NCBI GenBank assembly: GCA_005879795.1
Contig: VBKJ01000143.1
Span: 1-34,220 of the forward strand
Origin: Deltaproteobacteria bacterium
GTDB taxonomy: Bacteria > Desulfobacterota > Binatia > DP-6
Direction of reading: 5' to 3'
Length of the DNA stretch: 34,220 bases
Under the pieces are notes generated by a model. It searched no databases and had not been told where the DNA came from. It worked only from the letters and a program-made list of their open reading frames with translations. Both the position numbers and the translations under genes were made by a program. Of this stretch, positions 22,936 through 31,153 are shown one piece after another; positions within the stretch are counted from its first letter, which is position 1; each line of letters opens with the position of its first letter.

Positions 22936-23983
22936 GACGATCAGCGACCGCAAGCGCTCGCACCTCGCGCTGTGCGAGGGCGAGGAGGTCGAGTTCGCCG
23001 GCAAGACGACGCTCCTCGAGGAGGTCGACCTGGTGCACGACGCGCTCCCCGAGCTCGCCGTGGACGAGGTCGACGTCTCGACCACGCTCCTCGGCAAGCG
23101 GCTCCGCGCCCCGCTGCTCATCACCGGCATGACCGGCGGCACCGACGAGGCCTCGGCGATCAACCGCGGGCTGGCGCAGGTGGCCGAGGAGCACGGCATC
23201 GCCTTCGGCCTGGGCTCGATGCGCGCCATGCAGCGCAAGCCCGCGCTCGCCTGGACCTTCGAGGTGCGGGCGCACGCGCCGACCACGCTCGTGCTCGCCA
23301 ACCTGGGCGTGGTGCAGGCCGGCGGGCTCTCCTCGGCCGAGGTGGAGGCGCTCGTGCGGCGCGTGGGCGCCGACGCGCTCTGCCTCCACCTGAACCCGGC
23401 GCAGGAGCTGATCCAGCCGGGCGGCGACCGCGACTTCCGCGGCGGGGTCGAGACGATCAGCCGACTCGTCCGCGAGCTGCCGATGCCGGTGGTGGTGAAG
23501 GAGACCGGCTGCGGGATCTCGCGCCCCGTCGGCGAGCGGCTCGTCGGTGTGGGCGTGCGCACCGTCGACGTCTCGGGCGCCGGCGGCACGTCGTGGATCA
23601 AGGTGGAGGCGCTGCGGGCGGGCGCGGCGGAGCGTGACCTCGGCGCGCTGTTCGCCGACTGGGGCATCCCGACGGCGGCGGCGCTCGTCGGGCTCCGCGG
23701 CCTCGGTCTCGAGCTGGTTGCGAGCGGCGGGGTGCGCACCGGCCTCGACGTGGCGAAGACGGTCGCGCTCGGCGCGCGGGTGGCGGGGGTGGCGCTGCCG
23801 GTCTTCCGGGCCTACCAGGAAGGTGGGCGGCAGGCGGCAGGAGAGTTCATCGACCGGCTCACGGCCGGCCTCAGGACGGCGATGGTGCTCACCGGCGCGC
23901 GGGATCTCGATGCCCTCGCCCGGGTGCCCGTCGTGCTGGGGCAGCGGCTGCGCGAGTGGCTCGCAGCGGGAGGAGGAGCATGA
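22916..23983 (+). CDS. fni: Type 2 isopentenyl-diphosphate delta-isomerase
   Basis: FMN-dependent interconversion of IPP and DMAPP. The 355 residues begin at ATG 22916; a TTG at 22928 is an alternative start (351 residues). ISDRKRSHLALC (N-terminal signature), LLITGMTGGT, FGLGSMRAM, LVLANLGVVQ, LHLNPAQELIQPGGDRDF, VVVKETGCGIS, VDVSGAGGTSWIKVE and ELVASGGVRTGLDVAK are all typical of Fni/IDI2. Type 2 isomerase is the usual companion of a bacterial mevalonate pathway. The end overlaps mvaA as ATGA. No redox partner gene is seen nearby. Confidence 0.96.
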   Translation: MRCRLAETISDRKRSHLALCEGEEVEFAGKTTLLEEVDLVHDALPELAVDEVDVSTTLLGKRLRAPLLITGMTGGTDEASAINRGLAQVAEEHGIAFGLGSMRAMQRKPALAWTFEVRAHAPTTLVLANLGVVQAGGLSSAEVEALVRRVGADALCLHLNPAQELIQPGGDRDFRGGVETISRLVRELPMPVVVKETGCGISRPVGERLVGVGVRTVDVSGAGGTSWIKVEALRAGAAERDLGALFADWGIPTAAALVGLRGLGLELVASGGVRTGLDVAKTVALGARVAGVALPVFRAYQEGGRQAAGEFIDRLTAGLRTAMVLTGARDLDALARVPVVLGQRLREWLAAGGGA

Positions 23984-25263
23984 GCAGCTCACGGATCGCG
24001 GCGTTCTATCGTCTGACGGTGGAGGAGCGGCGGCGGAAGCTCGCCGAGGCTCTCGACCTCTCGCCCTCGGAGATCCAGGCGCTGGGAGCGGCGGACGCGC
24101 TCCCGCTCGACGTTGCCGACATCATGGTCGAGAACGCCGTCGCCACCTTCGCGCTGCCCTTCGGCGTGGCGCTCAACTTCCAGGTGAACGGCCGCGACCA
24201 CGTGATCCCGATGGTGGTCGAGGAGCCGTCGGTGATCGCCGCGGCGTCCAACGCCGCGCTGGTGGCCCGCGGGGGCGGCGGTTTCACCGCCGAGGCCGAC
24301 CCGGGTGCCATGATCGGGCAGATCCAGCTCGTCGACGTGACCGACCCGGGCGCGGCGGTCGAGCGCCTGGGCGCGGCGCGCGCGCGCATCCTGGCCGCGG
24401 CCGAGGAGCTGACGCCGGGCCTCTGCCGGCGGGGCGCCGGCCCGCGCGACGTCGAGGTGCGGCTCGTGCGCAGCGCGCGCGGCGAGACGATGGTGGTGGT
24501 GCACGTGCTCCTCGACACCGGCGACGCGATGGGCGCCAACGCCGTCAACTCGCTGGTCGAGGCGCTGGGGCCGATGGTCGCGGAGATCGCGGGCGGCACG
24601 ACCTGTCTCCGCATCCTCTCCAACCTGGCCGACCGCCGGCTGGCGCGCGCGGCGGTGCGCATCCCGTTCGCGGCGCTCGCGCGCGACGGCATGGACGGGA
24701 CTCAGGTGGCCGAGCGGATGCTCTCCGCGTACGAGTTCGCGGCCGCCGACCCGTATCGGGCCGCCACCCACAACAAGGGGATCATGAACGGCATCGACGC
24801 GCTCGCGGTCGCCACCGGCAACGACTGGCGCGCGATCGAGGCGGGGGCGCACGCCTACGCGAGCCGGGCGGGCCGCTACGGCTCGCTCACCACCTGGGGG
24901 ATCGAGGACGGGCACCTGGTGGGCTCGATCGAGCTGCCGATGGCGGTCTCCACGGTCGGACCGGTCGTGCAGTCCCATCCGCGCGTGCGCCTGGCGCTCC
25001 GGCTGCTGGGCGTGGCGAGCGCGCGCGAGCTGGCGGGCATCATGGCGGCGGTGGGACTCGCCTCCAACCTGGGAGCGATGCGGGCGCTCGCCACGGAGGG
25101 CATCCAGAAGGGGCACATGGCGCTGCACGCGCGCGCCGTCTCCCATGCGGCGGGCGCGCGCGGCGAGGAGGCCGAGGAGCTGCGCCGCCGGCTCCTCGCC
25201 GCGGGCGAGGTGAAGATCGACCGCGCCCGCGAGCTGCTGCGTGCCCTGGAGTCGCGCTCGTGA
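23980..25263 (+). CDS. mvaA: Hydroxymethylglutaryl-CoA reductase, class II
   Basis: Reduces HMG-CoA to mevalonate, the committing step. The 427 residues have the class II layout: MVENAVATFALPFGVALNF (49-67), PMVVEEPSVIAAASNAA (77-93, catalytic Glu), VLLDTGDAMGANAVNSLVE (catalytic Asp), AATHNKGIMNGIDA (catalytic Lys) and EGIQKGHMALHAR near the C-terminus (catalytic His). There is no membrane anchor, so it is soluble. AGGAGG lies just before the ATG at 23980, which overlaps the fni stop (ATGA), so this gene has its own good ribosome site inside the operon. It ends at a GTGA overlap with mvaK1. Confidence 0.97.
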   Translation: MSSSRIAAFYRLTVEERRRKLAEALDLSPSEIQALGAADALPLDVADIMVENAVATFALPFGVALNFQVNGRDHVIPMVVEEPSVIAAASNAALVARGGGGFTAEADPGAMIGQIQLVDVTDPGAAVERLGAARARILAAAEELTPGLCRRGAGPRDVEVRLVRSARGETMVVVHVLLDTGDAMGANAVNSLVEALGPMVAEIAGGTTCLRILSNLADRRLARAAVRIPFAALARDGMDGTQVAERMLSAYEFAAADPYRAATHNKGIMNGIDALAVATGNDWRAIEAGAHAYASRAGRYGSLTTWGIEDGHLVGSIELPMAVSTVGPVVQSHPRVRLALRLLGVASARELAGIMAAVGLASNLGAMRALATEGIQKGHMALHARAVSHAAGARGEEAEELRRRLLAAGEVKIDRARELLRALESRS

Positions 25264-26186
25264 GTCTCCCCGCCCGCGGCCGCGCCGCGGGGAAGGTGAT
25301 CCTGCTCGGCGAGCACGCCGTGGTGTACGGCCGGCCGGCGCTCGCCGCGGCCCTGGGCCTCGGGCTCGCGGTCGAGGTGACGGCGTCGGACGGAGCGCTC
25401 CGCGTCGAGAGCGACCGCGCGGCGCTGGCGGACGATGCGCGGCCCGCGGCGCTCGCCACCGAGGCGGCGCGCGCGCTCGGCCTCGAGCCGCGCGGCATGA
25501 CCGTCCGCATCCGCTCCCAGCTGCCGGCGGGCGCCGGGCTCGGCAGCTCGGCCGCGCTCGCGATCGCCGTGCTGCGCGCGCTCGCGGCGGCAGCGGGACG
25601 GCGGCTTCGGCCCGACGAGGAGCTGGCGCTCGGCCGGAGCCTCGAGGCGATCTTCCACGGCCATCCCTCGGGCATCGATCCGGCCGCGGCGGCGCAGCCG
25701 GGCGGCGGCTGCATCCGCTTCGTCCGCGGCGAGCCGCCCGCCATCGGCGCCCTGCGCACCGCCCGCCCGCTGCCCCTCGTCATCGCGCTCGGTCCGCCGC
25801 GCAGCACGGGCGCCGCGGTGGGCGGGCTGCGGGCGCGCTGGGAGGCGGACCGCGTGCGCCACGAGCGGCTCTTCGACCGGGTGGCGGCGGTGGTCGAGGC
25901 CGGCGCGCGGGCGGCGGAGGCCGGCGACCTCCCGGCGCTCGGCCACGCCTTCGACGAGAATCAGGCGCTGCTCGCCGCGCTCGGCGTGTCGGCGCCGGCG
26001 GTGGAGGCGCTGGCAGCCGCGGCGCGCGCGGCCGGCGCGCTCGGCGCGAAGCTCACGGGCGGCGGCGCCGGCGGGGCCGTGATCGCGCTCGCGGCGGAGC
26101 CTGAGCGGGTGGCCGCGCAGCTTCGCACGCAGCAGGTCGAGACGATCGTCGTGCGCGTGGGCACGGCCGAGGAGGCGGCAGCATGA
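25260..26186 (+). CDS. mvaK1: Mevalonate kinase
   Basis: Phosphorylates mevalonate to mevalonate-5-phosphate. This 308-residue GHMP kinase starts at a GTG inside the mvaA stop (GTGA). GKVILLGEHAVVYGRPALAA (11-30) is the mevalonate kinase N-terminus. LPAGAGLGSSAALAIAVLRA (88-107) is the ATP-binding motif, FHGHPSGIDPAAAA carries the catalytic Asp, and GAKLTGGGAGGAVIALA is GHMP motif 3. The long upstream open frame is an Arg/Gly-rich shadow of fni and mvaA. It ends with ATGA at shc. Slightly short but within the family range. Confidence 0.95.
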   Translation: MSLPARGRAAGKVILLGEHAVVYGRPALAAALGLGLAVEVTASDGALRVESDRAALADDARPAALATEAARALGLEPRGMTVRIRSQLPAGAGLGSSAALAIAVLRALAAAAGRRLRPDEELALGRSLEAIFHGHPSGIDPAAAAQPGGGCIRFVRGEPPAIGALRTARPLPLVIALGPPRSTGAAVGGLRARWEADRVRHERLFDRVAAVVEAGARAAEAGDLPALGHAFDENQALLAALGVSAPAVEALAAAARAAGALGAKLTGGGAGGAVIALAAEPERVAAQLRTQQVETIVVRVGTAEEAAA

Positions 26187-28141
26187 GCAGCGAAGGACGG
26201 CTCGTCCTGGTCGGCGGCACGGAGGCCGCGGACGGCGGGCTCGGGGCGCGCGCCGGGCAGGCGATCGCGCGCGCCACGCAGTACCTGGTCGCGACCCAGC
26301 ATCCGCACGGCTACTGGCACGCGCCGCTCGAGGCGAACGTGACCATGGAGGCCGAGTACGTCTTCTTCAACCGCATGCTCGGGCGGGACCGGCCGGACCT
26401 CGACCGGCGCATGGCCGAGCGCATGCTGGCGCTCCAGCAGGCGGACGGGAGCTGGCCGCAGTACCGGGAGGGCCCGGGCAACCTCTCGACCACGATCGAG
26501 GCGTACTTCGCGCTCGAGCTCGCGGGACTTAAAGCGGACGAGCCGGCGCTCGCGCGGGCGCGCGACTTCATCCTGGGCCACGGCGGCCTCGCCCGCGCCG
26601 GCGTCTTCACGCGCTTCTGGCTCGCCTACTTCGGGCAGTTCCCCTGGGCCGGGCTGCCCGCGCTGCCGGTCGAGCTGGTGCTCCTCCCGCCCTGGTTCCC
26701 GGTCAACATCTACGCCATGTCGAGCTGGGCGCGCGGCACGGTCGTGCCCCTGGCGCTGCTCGCCGCGCACCGGCCGTCGGTCCCGACGCCGCCCGGCGCC
26801 CAGCTGGGCGAGCTCTGGACGCGGACGCCGACGCGCGCCGATCTGGCCTTCCCGCGCTCGCGCGAGCTGATCACCACGAGGAACTTCTTCCTCGCGCTCG
26901 ACCGTGCGATCAGGCTCCTCGGTCAGAGCCCGTGGAAACCGCTTCGCCGCCGCGCCATCGCGCGCGCGATCGAGTGGCTGGTGCGCCACCAGGACAGGAA
27001 CGGGCAGTGGGGCGGCATCCAGCCCGCCATGCTGAACTCCGTGCTCGCGCTCCACACGGTCGGCTTCGCGCCCGAGCACCCGGCGATGGTGAGCGGCATC
27101 CAGGGCGTCGACGACTTCCTGGTCGAGTGCGAGGGGACGCTCGTGTACCAGCCGTGCGTCTCCCCCACCTGGGACACGGCGCTCGCCATGAAGGCGCTGC
27201 TCGAGTCGGGGACGGATCCGGCGCACCCGATGCTCGGGCGCGCCGCCGAGTGGCTGATCGCGAACCAGATCTTCCGCCCCGGCGACTGGTCGGTCCTGAA
27301 CCCCGCGCTCGAGCCGGGCGGCTGGGCCTTCGAGTTCGCGAACGACTCGTACCCGGACGTGGACGACTCGGCGGTGATCCTGATGGTGCTGGGTCAGCTC
27401 CCGATCGCCGCCACCCCTGCCGGCAGGCGTGCCATCGCCTACGGCCTCAACTGGACGCTCGGCATGCAGAGCCGGAGCGGCGGCTGGGCGGCGTTCGACA
27501 CCGACAACACCGCGGGCTTCCTGAACCGCATCCCCTTCGCCGACATGGAGGCGATGATCGACCCGCCGACCGAGGACCTGACCGGGCGGCTCCTCTCGCT
27601 CCTGGGCGCGTACGGCTATGGCGCGGACTTCGGCCGCGCGCGCCGCGCGCTCGAGTTCGTGCGCCGCACCCAGCGCCCCGACGGCTCGTGGTGGGGCCGC
27701 TGGGGCGTCAACTTCATCTACGGCACGTGGTCCGTGCTCGACGGCCTCGCCGCCATCGGCGAGGACCTGCGTGCGCCCTGGGTGCGGCGCGCCGTCGAGT
27801 GGCTCAAGGCGCGTCAGAACCCCGACGGCGGCTGGGGCGAGACGGTCGCCTCGTACGACGACGAGTCGCTGGCGGGGAAGGGGGAGAGCACGGCGTCGCA
27901 GACGGCGTGGGCGCTCCTCGGGCTCATGGCCGCGGACGGGGTCGCGAGCCCGGCCGTGCAGCGCGGCACCGACTGGCTCGTCCGCACCCAGGGCGCGAAC
28001 GGCACGTGGACGGAACGGCTCTTCACCGGCACCGGCTTCCCGCGCCACTTCTACCTCCGCTACCACCTCTACCGGCACTACTTCCCGCTCATGGCGCTCG
28101 GACGCTACGTCCGGCTGGTGGGAGAAGGGGAGAGGAGATGA
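26183..28141 (+). CDS. shc: Squalene-hopene cyclase
   Basis: Cyclises squalene to hopene/diplopterol, a monotopic membrane-bound class II triterpene cyclase. The 652 residues are the typical length. The protonating DXDD motif is DVDD at 392-395 in SYPDVDDSAVIL. QW-type repeats are seen, for example QQADGSWPQY, QDRNGQWGG, GGWAFEF, PDGSWWGRWGVNFIYGTW and QNPDGGWGET. CVSPTWDTALAMKAL is the family hexad around the active site, and the C-terminus RYHLYRHYFPLMALGRY is typical. It is embedded between mvaK1 and mvaS with 4-base overlaps, tying hopanoid output directly to mevalonate supply. Confidence 0.97.
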   Translation: MSSEGRLVLVGGTEAADGGLGARAGQAIARATQYLVATQHPHGYWHAPLEANVTMEAEYVFFNRMLGRDRPDLDRRMAERMLALQQADGSWPQYREGPGNLSTTIEAYFALELAGLKADEPALARARDFILGHGGLARAGVFTRFWLAYFGQFPWAGLPALPVELVLLPPWFPVNIYAMSSWARGTVVPLALLAAHRPSVPTPPGAQLGELWTRTPTRADLAFPRSRELITTRNFFLALDRAIRLLGQSPWKPLRRRAIARAIEWLVRHQDRNGQWGGIQPAMLNSVLALHTVGFAPEHPAMVSGIQGVDDFLVECEGTLVYQPCVSPTWDTALAMKALLESGTDPAHPMLGRAAEWLIANQIFRPGDWSVLNPALEPGGWAFEFANDSYPDVDDSAVILMVLGQLPIAATPAGRRAIAYGLNWTLGMQSRSGGWAAFDTDNTAGFLNRIPFADMEAMIDPPTEDLTGRLLSLLGAYGYGADFGRARRALEFVRRTQRPDGSWWGRWGVNFIYGTWSVLDGLAAIGEDLRAPWVRRAVEWLKARQNPDGGWGETVASYDDESLAGKGESTASQTAWALLGLMAADGVASPAVQRGTDWLVRTQGANGTWTERLFTGTGFPRHFYLRYHLYRHYFPLMALGRYVRLVGEGERR

Positions 28142-29361
28142 GCGTCGGCATCGAGCGGCTGCAGGTCTACGTGCCGCAGTACGCGCTGCGCCTGACCGAT
28201 CTGGCAGCGGCGCGTGACGTCCCGCCGGAGAAGCTGACCGCGGGCCTCGGCGTGCAGGAGATGGCGATCGCACCGCCCTGCGAGGACGTGGTCACGCTGG
28301 CGGCGACGGCGGGTGCGCGCCTCCTGCGTGCGGCGCGCGTCGATCCGGAGGAGATCGGCATGCTGCTGGTCGCCACCGAGACCGGCGTCGACCACTCGAA
28401 GCCGGTCAGCATCTTCGTGCACGACCTCCTCGGCATCGGGCGGCGCTGCCGGGTCTACGAGCTCAAGCACGCGTGCTATGCCGGCACGGCGGCGCTCATG
28501 ACCGCGGCCGACTGGGTGCGCGCGGGCGGCGGCCGCGCGCGGCGCGCGCTCGTCATCGCGGCCGACATCGCGCGCTACGAGCTCGGCTCGCCCGGCGAGC
28601 CGACGCAGGGCGCGGGGGCGGTCGCCATGCTGGTCGGGTCCGCGCCGCGCGCGCTCGGGCTCGGCGAGCAGAGCGGGACCTACGCGGGCAACGTCCACGA
28701 CTTCTGGCGCCCGCTCGATCGCCGCGAGGCGATCGTCGACGGCAAGTACTCGGTCGCGTGCTACCTGGACGCCCTTGCGGGCGCCTTCACGGCCTACCGT
28801 GGCCTCGAGCGGCCACCGCTCGGCCCCGGCGAGGCGCTCTCCGACCGCCTGGTGCGGCTCCTCTACCACACGCCCTACCCCAAGATGGCGATGAAGGCGC
28901 ACCGGCGCCTGGTCGAGATCGACTGGGCCGCCGCCGGCCGAGCCGTCGCGGAGGATGCGGCCGCGGCCTCCTACCGGGATCGGGCAGCGCCCGGGCTGGC
29001 CGCCGTCGCGCGCGTCGGCAACACCTACACCGCCTCGCTCTACCTCTGCCTCGCCGCGCTGCTCGAGGCCGAGGGCCGCGCGCTCGCGGGCGCGCGCCTG
29101 GGGCTCTTCTCCTACGGGAGCGGGTGCTGCGCGGAGTTCTTCACCGGGACGGTGCCGAGAGGTGTCGAGGCCGTGGCCGACGCGGGCGTGGCGGCGCTAC
29201 TTGCGGGGCGGACCTTCATCGACGTGCCGGCCTACGAGCGGCTCGTCCGCGGCGGCGAGGCCGGGGGCGAGCCGCCCGCGGACTTCGCCGGCGAGTTCGT
29301 CTTCGCCGGCGTCCGCAACCAGCGGCGCGAGTACGCGCGCCCGGGAGCGCTGGCGGCGTGA
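28138..29361 (+). CDS. mvaS: Hydroxymethylglutaryl-CoA synthase
   Basis: Condenses acetyl-CoA with acetoacetyl-CoA to HMG-CoA. The 407-residue thiolase-fold enzyme shows GIERLQVYVPQYALRL (N-terminus), VATETGVDHSKPVSIFVHDL (catalytic Glu about 81), ELKHACYAGTAALMTA with the acyl-accepting Cys113, NVHDFWRP, YHTPYPKMAMKAHRRL and NTYTASLYLCLAALLE, then LFSYGSGCCAEFF. All are typical of bacterial MvaS. It lies unusually between shc and hpnC rather than beside the other mevalonate genes. GGAGAGGAG precedes its ATG. No acetoacetyl-CoA thiolase gene is in the window. Confidence 0.96.
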   Translation: MSVGIERLQVYVPQYALRLTDLAAARDVPPEKLTAGLGVQEMAIAPPCEDVVTLAATAGARLLRAARVDPEEIGMLLVATETGVDHSKPVSIFVHDLLGIGRRCRVYELKHACYAGTAALMTAADWVRAGGGRARRALVIAADIARYELGSPGEPTQGAGAVAMLVGSAPRALGLGEQSGTYAGNVHDFWRPLDRREAIVDGKYSVACYLDALAGAFTAYRGLERPPLGPGEALSDRLVRLLYHTPYPKMAMKAHRRLVEIDWAAAGRAVAEDAAAASYRDRAAPGLAAVARVGNTYTASLYLCLAALLEAEGRALAGARLGLFSYGSGCCAEFFTGTVPRGVEAVADAGVAALLAGRTFIDVPAYERLVRGGEAGGEPPADFAGEFVFAGVRNQRREYARPGALAA

Positions 29362-30254
29362 GCCTCGGCGTCGCCGCTCGCGCCCCCGTGGGCGCCGTCG
29401 ATCCCGCCCGGCTGGCGGCGGCCTACGCCCACTGCGCGCGCGTCGCGCGCGGGCACTACGAGAACTTCACCATCGGCTCGTGGCTGCTCCCGCGCCGGCT
29501 CCGCCACGACCTCGCCGCGGTCTACGCCTTCGCGCGCGGCGCGGACGACCTGGCGGACGAGGGGGCCGACGCCGGGCGCATCGGGCGGCTCGAGGCATGG
29601 GAGGCGAAGCTCCTCGCCTGCGCGCGCGATCCGGCGCGTGCCGACGATCCCGTCTTCCTGGCGCTCGGCCACACGGTCGCGCGCCGCGACCTGCCGCTCG
29701 AGCCGCTGCGCGACCTGCTCGCCGCCTTCCGGCGCGATGCCGCCGGCGACACGGCCGCCTTCCCGGCCTTCGCCGACGTCCTCGCGTACTGCCGCTGCTC
29801 GGCCAACCCGGTCGGGCGCATCGTGCTCGCGCTCTTCGGCTACCGCGACGCGGAGCGCCAGGCGCGCTCGGACGACATCTGCACCGCGCTCCAGCTCACC
29901 AACTTCTGGCAGGACGTGGCGGGCGACCTGGGGCGCGGCCGCGTCTACGTGCCGCAGGAGGACCTGGATCGTTTCCCCGAGAGCCGTGCCGCTCTGGCGG
30001 CGCGCGCCGTGAACGACGACTTCCGCCGCCTCCTCGCCTTCGAGGTCGCCCGCACGCGCGACCTCTTCGCGCGCGGCCTCCCCCTCGCCGCCATGGTGAG
30101 CGGCCGGCTCGCGCGCGAGGTGCGCGTCTTCGCGCGCGGCGGGCTCGCCGTGCTCGGCCGCATCGCGGCCGCCGACTACGACGTCTTCGCGCGCCGCCCG
30201 ACGCTCACGCGCGGCGACCTCGCGCGCCTCGTGCTGCGAGGGCTCCTCGGATGA
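29358..30254 (+). CDS. hpnC: Hydroxysqualene synthase HpnC
   Basis: Converts presqualene diphosphate to hydroxysqualene. The 298-residue squalene/phytoene synthase fold starts at a GTG overlapping the mvaS stop (GTGA). GHYENFTIGSWLLPRRLRHD, then AAVYAFARGADDLADEG (first Asp-rich motif) and YCRCSANPVGRIVLALFGY lead to ALQLTNFWQDVAGDLGRGRVYVP (second Asp-rich motif). NFWQDV and RCSANPVG distinguish HpnC from HpnD. Order hpnC-hpnD-hpnE is the canonical bacterial squalene module. The family and order make the assignment safe, although single-enzyme activity is not shown by sequence. Confidence 0.95.
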   Translation: MSLGVAARAPVGAVDPARLAAAYAHCARVARGHYENFTIGSWLLPRRLRHDLAAVYAFARGADDLADEGADAGRIGRLEAWEAKLLACARDPARADDPVFLALGHTVARRDLPLEPLRDLLAAFRRDAAGDTAAFPAFADVLAYCRCSANPVGRIVLALFGYRDAERQARSDDICTALQLTNFWQDVAGDLGRGRVYVPQEDLDRFPESRAALAARAVNDDFRRLLAFEVARTRDLFARGLPLAAMVSGRLAREVRVFARGGLAVLGRIAAADYDVFARRPTLTRGDLARLVLRGLLG

Positions 30255-31153
30255 GCCTCCCGGCGCTGGAGCTCCGCTGCCCGCTCTCCGCCGCCTACGA
30301 CCACTGCGAGGCGCTCACCCGCCGCGCCTCGTCCAACTTCTACTGGGGCTTCCGCCTGCTCTCCCACGAGCGGCGCCGCGCGCTGTGCGCCGTCTACGCC
30401 TTCTGCCGCGCCGCCGACGACATCGCCGACGAGCCCGGCGGCGCGCGCGACCCCGCGCGCCGGCTCGCGCGCTGGCGGGCCGAGCTGGAGGCGGTCTACG
30501 CCGGCTGCCCGCGCCATCCGATCGGCGTCGCGCTCGCCGACACGGTCGCGCGCTTCGCCATCCCGCGCGCGCACTTCGACGCCGTGGTCGCCGGCGTCGA
30601 GATGGACCTCCGCCGCGACCGCTACGAGACCTGGGAGAACGACCTCGAGGAGTACTGCTGGCGCGTGGCGGGCGCGGTCGGCCTCATCTGCATCCGCGTC
30701 TTCGGCTACCGGAACCCGTCCGCCGAGCAGTACGCGGTCGAGCTGGGCCTGGCCTTCCAGCTGACCAACATCCTGCGCGACGTGGCCGAGGACGCGCAGC
30801 GCGGCCGCATCTACCTCCCGCGCGCCGACCTGCGCCGCTTCGGCTGCCGCGAGGAGGACGTGCTGGTCGGCCACTGCACCGAGGCGTTCCGGCAGGTGAT
30901 GGCGTTCGAGTGCGCGCGCGCGGGCGAGCACTACGGCCGGGCGCGCTTCCTCCTCGCCGAGGAGGACCGGCAGTCGCTCGCGCCGGCGGAGGCGATGCGC
31001 TTGATCTACGAGCAACTCCTCCGCCGCATCATGTTCCGGCACTACGACGTCTTCGGGCCGAAGGTGCGCCTCACGCGACCGGAGAAGGCGGGCCTCGCGG
31101 TCGCAGCCTGGGTGCGTCCGCACCTGAGCTTCTACTACTGGCTCGCGGGATGA
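30251..31153 (+). CDS. hpnD: Presqualene diphosphate synthase HpnD
   Basis: Joins two farnesyl diphosphates to presqualene diphosphate. The 300-residue protein has the squalene/phytoene synthase fold. SNFYWGFRLLSHERRRAL leads to AVYAFCRAADDIADEPGG (first Asp-rich motif). MDLRRDRYETWENDLEEYCW, RVAGAVGLICIRVFGY and LAFQLTNILRDVAEDAQRGR IYLP (second Asp-rich motif) follow. A phytoene synthase has the same fold, but the pairing with HpnC/HpnE and shc favours HpnD. ATG overlaps hpnC and the end overlaps hpnE, both as ATGA. FPP synthase, which supplies its substrate, is not in the window. Confidence 0.94.
   Translation: MSLPALELRCPLSAAYDHCEALTRRASSNFYWGFRLLSHERRRALCAVYAFCRAADDIADEPGGARDPARRLARWRAELEAVYAGCPRHPIGVALADTVARFAIPRAHFDAVVAGVEMDLRRDRYETWENDLEEYCWRVAGAVGLICIRVFGYRNPSAEQYAVELGLAFQLTNILRDVAEDAQRGRIYLPRADLRRFGCREEDVLVGHCTEAFRQVMAFECARAGEHYGRARFLLAEEDRQSLAPAEAMRLIYEQLLRRIMFRHYDVFGPKVRLTRPEKAGLAVAAWVRPHLSFYYWLAG

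Noticed and set aside
25961-28273. About 770-codon minus-strand open frame opposite shc
   Set aside because: A mirror of the squalene-hopene cyclase codons with no domain content.
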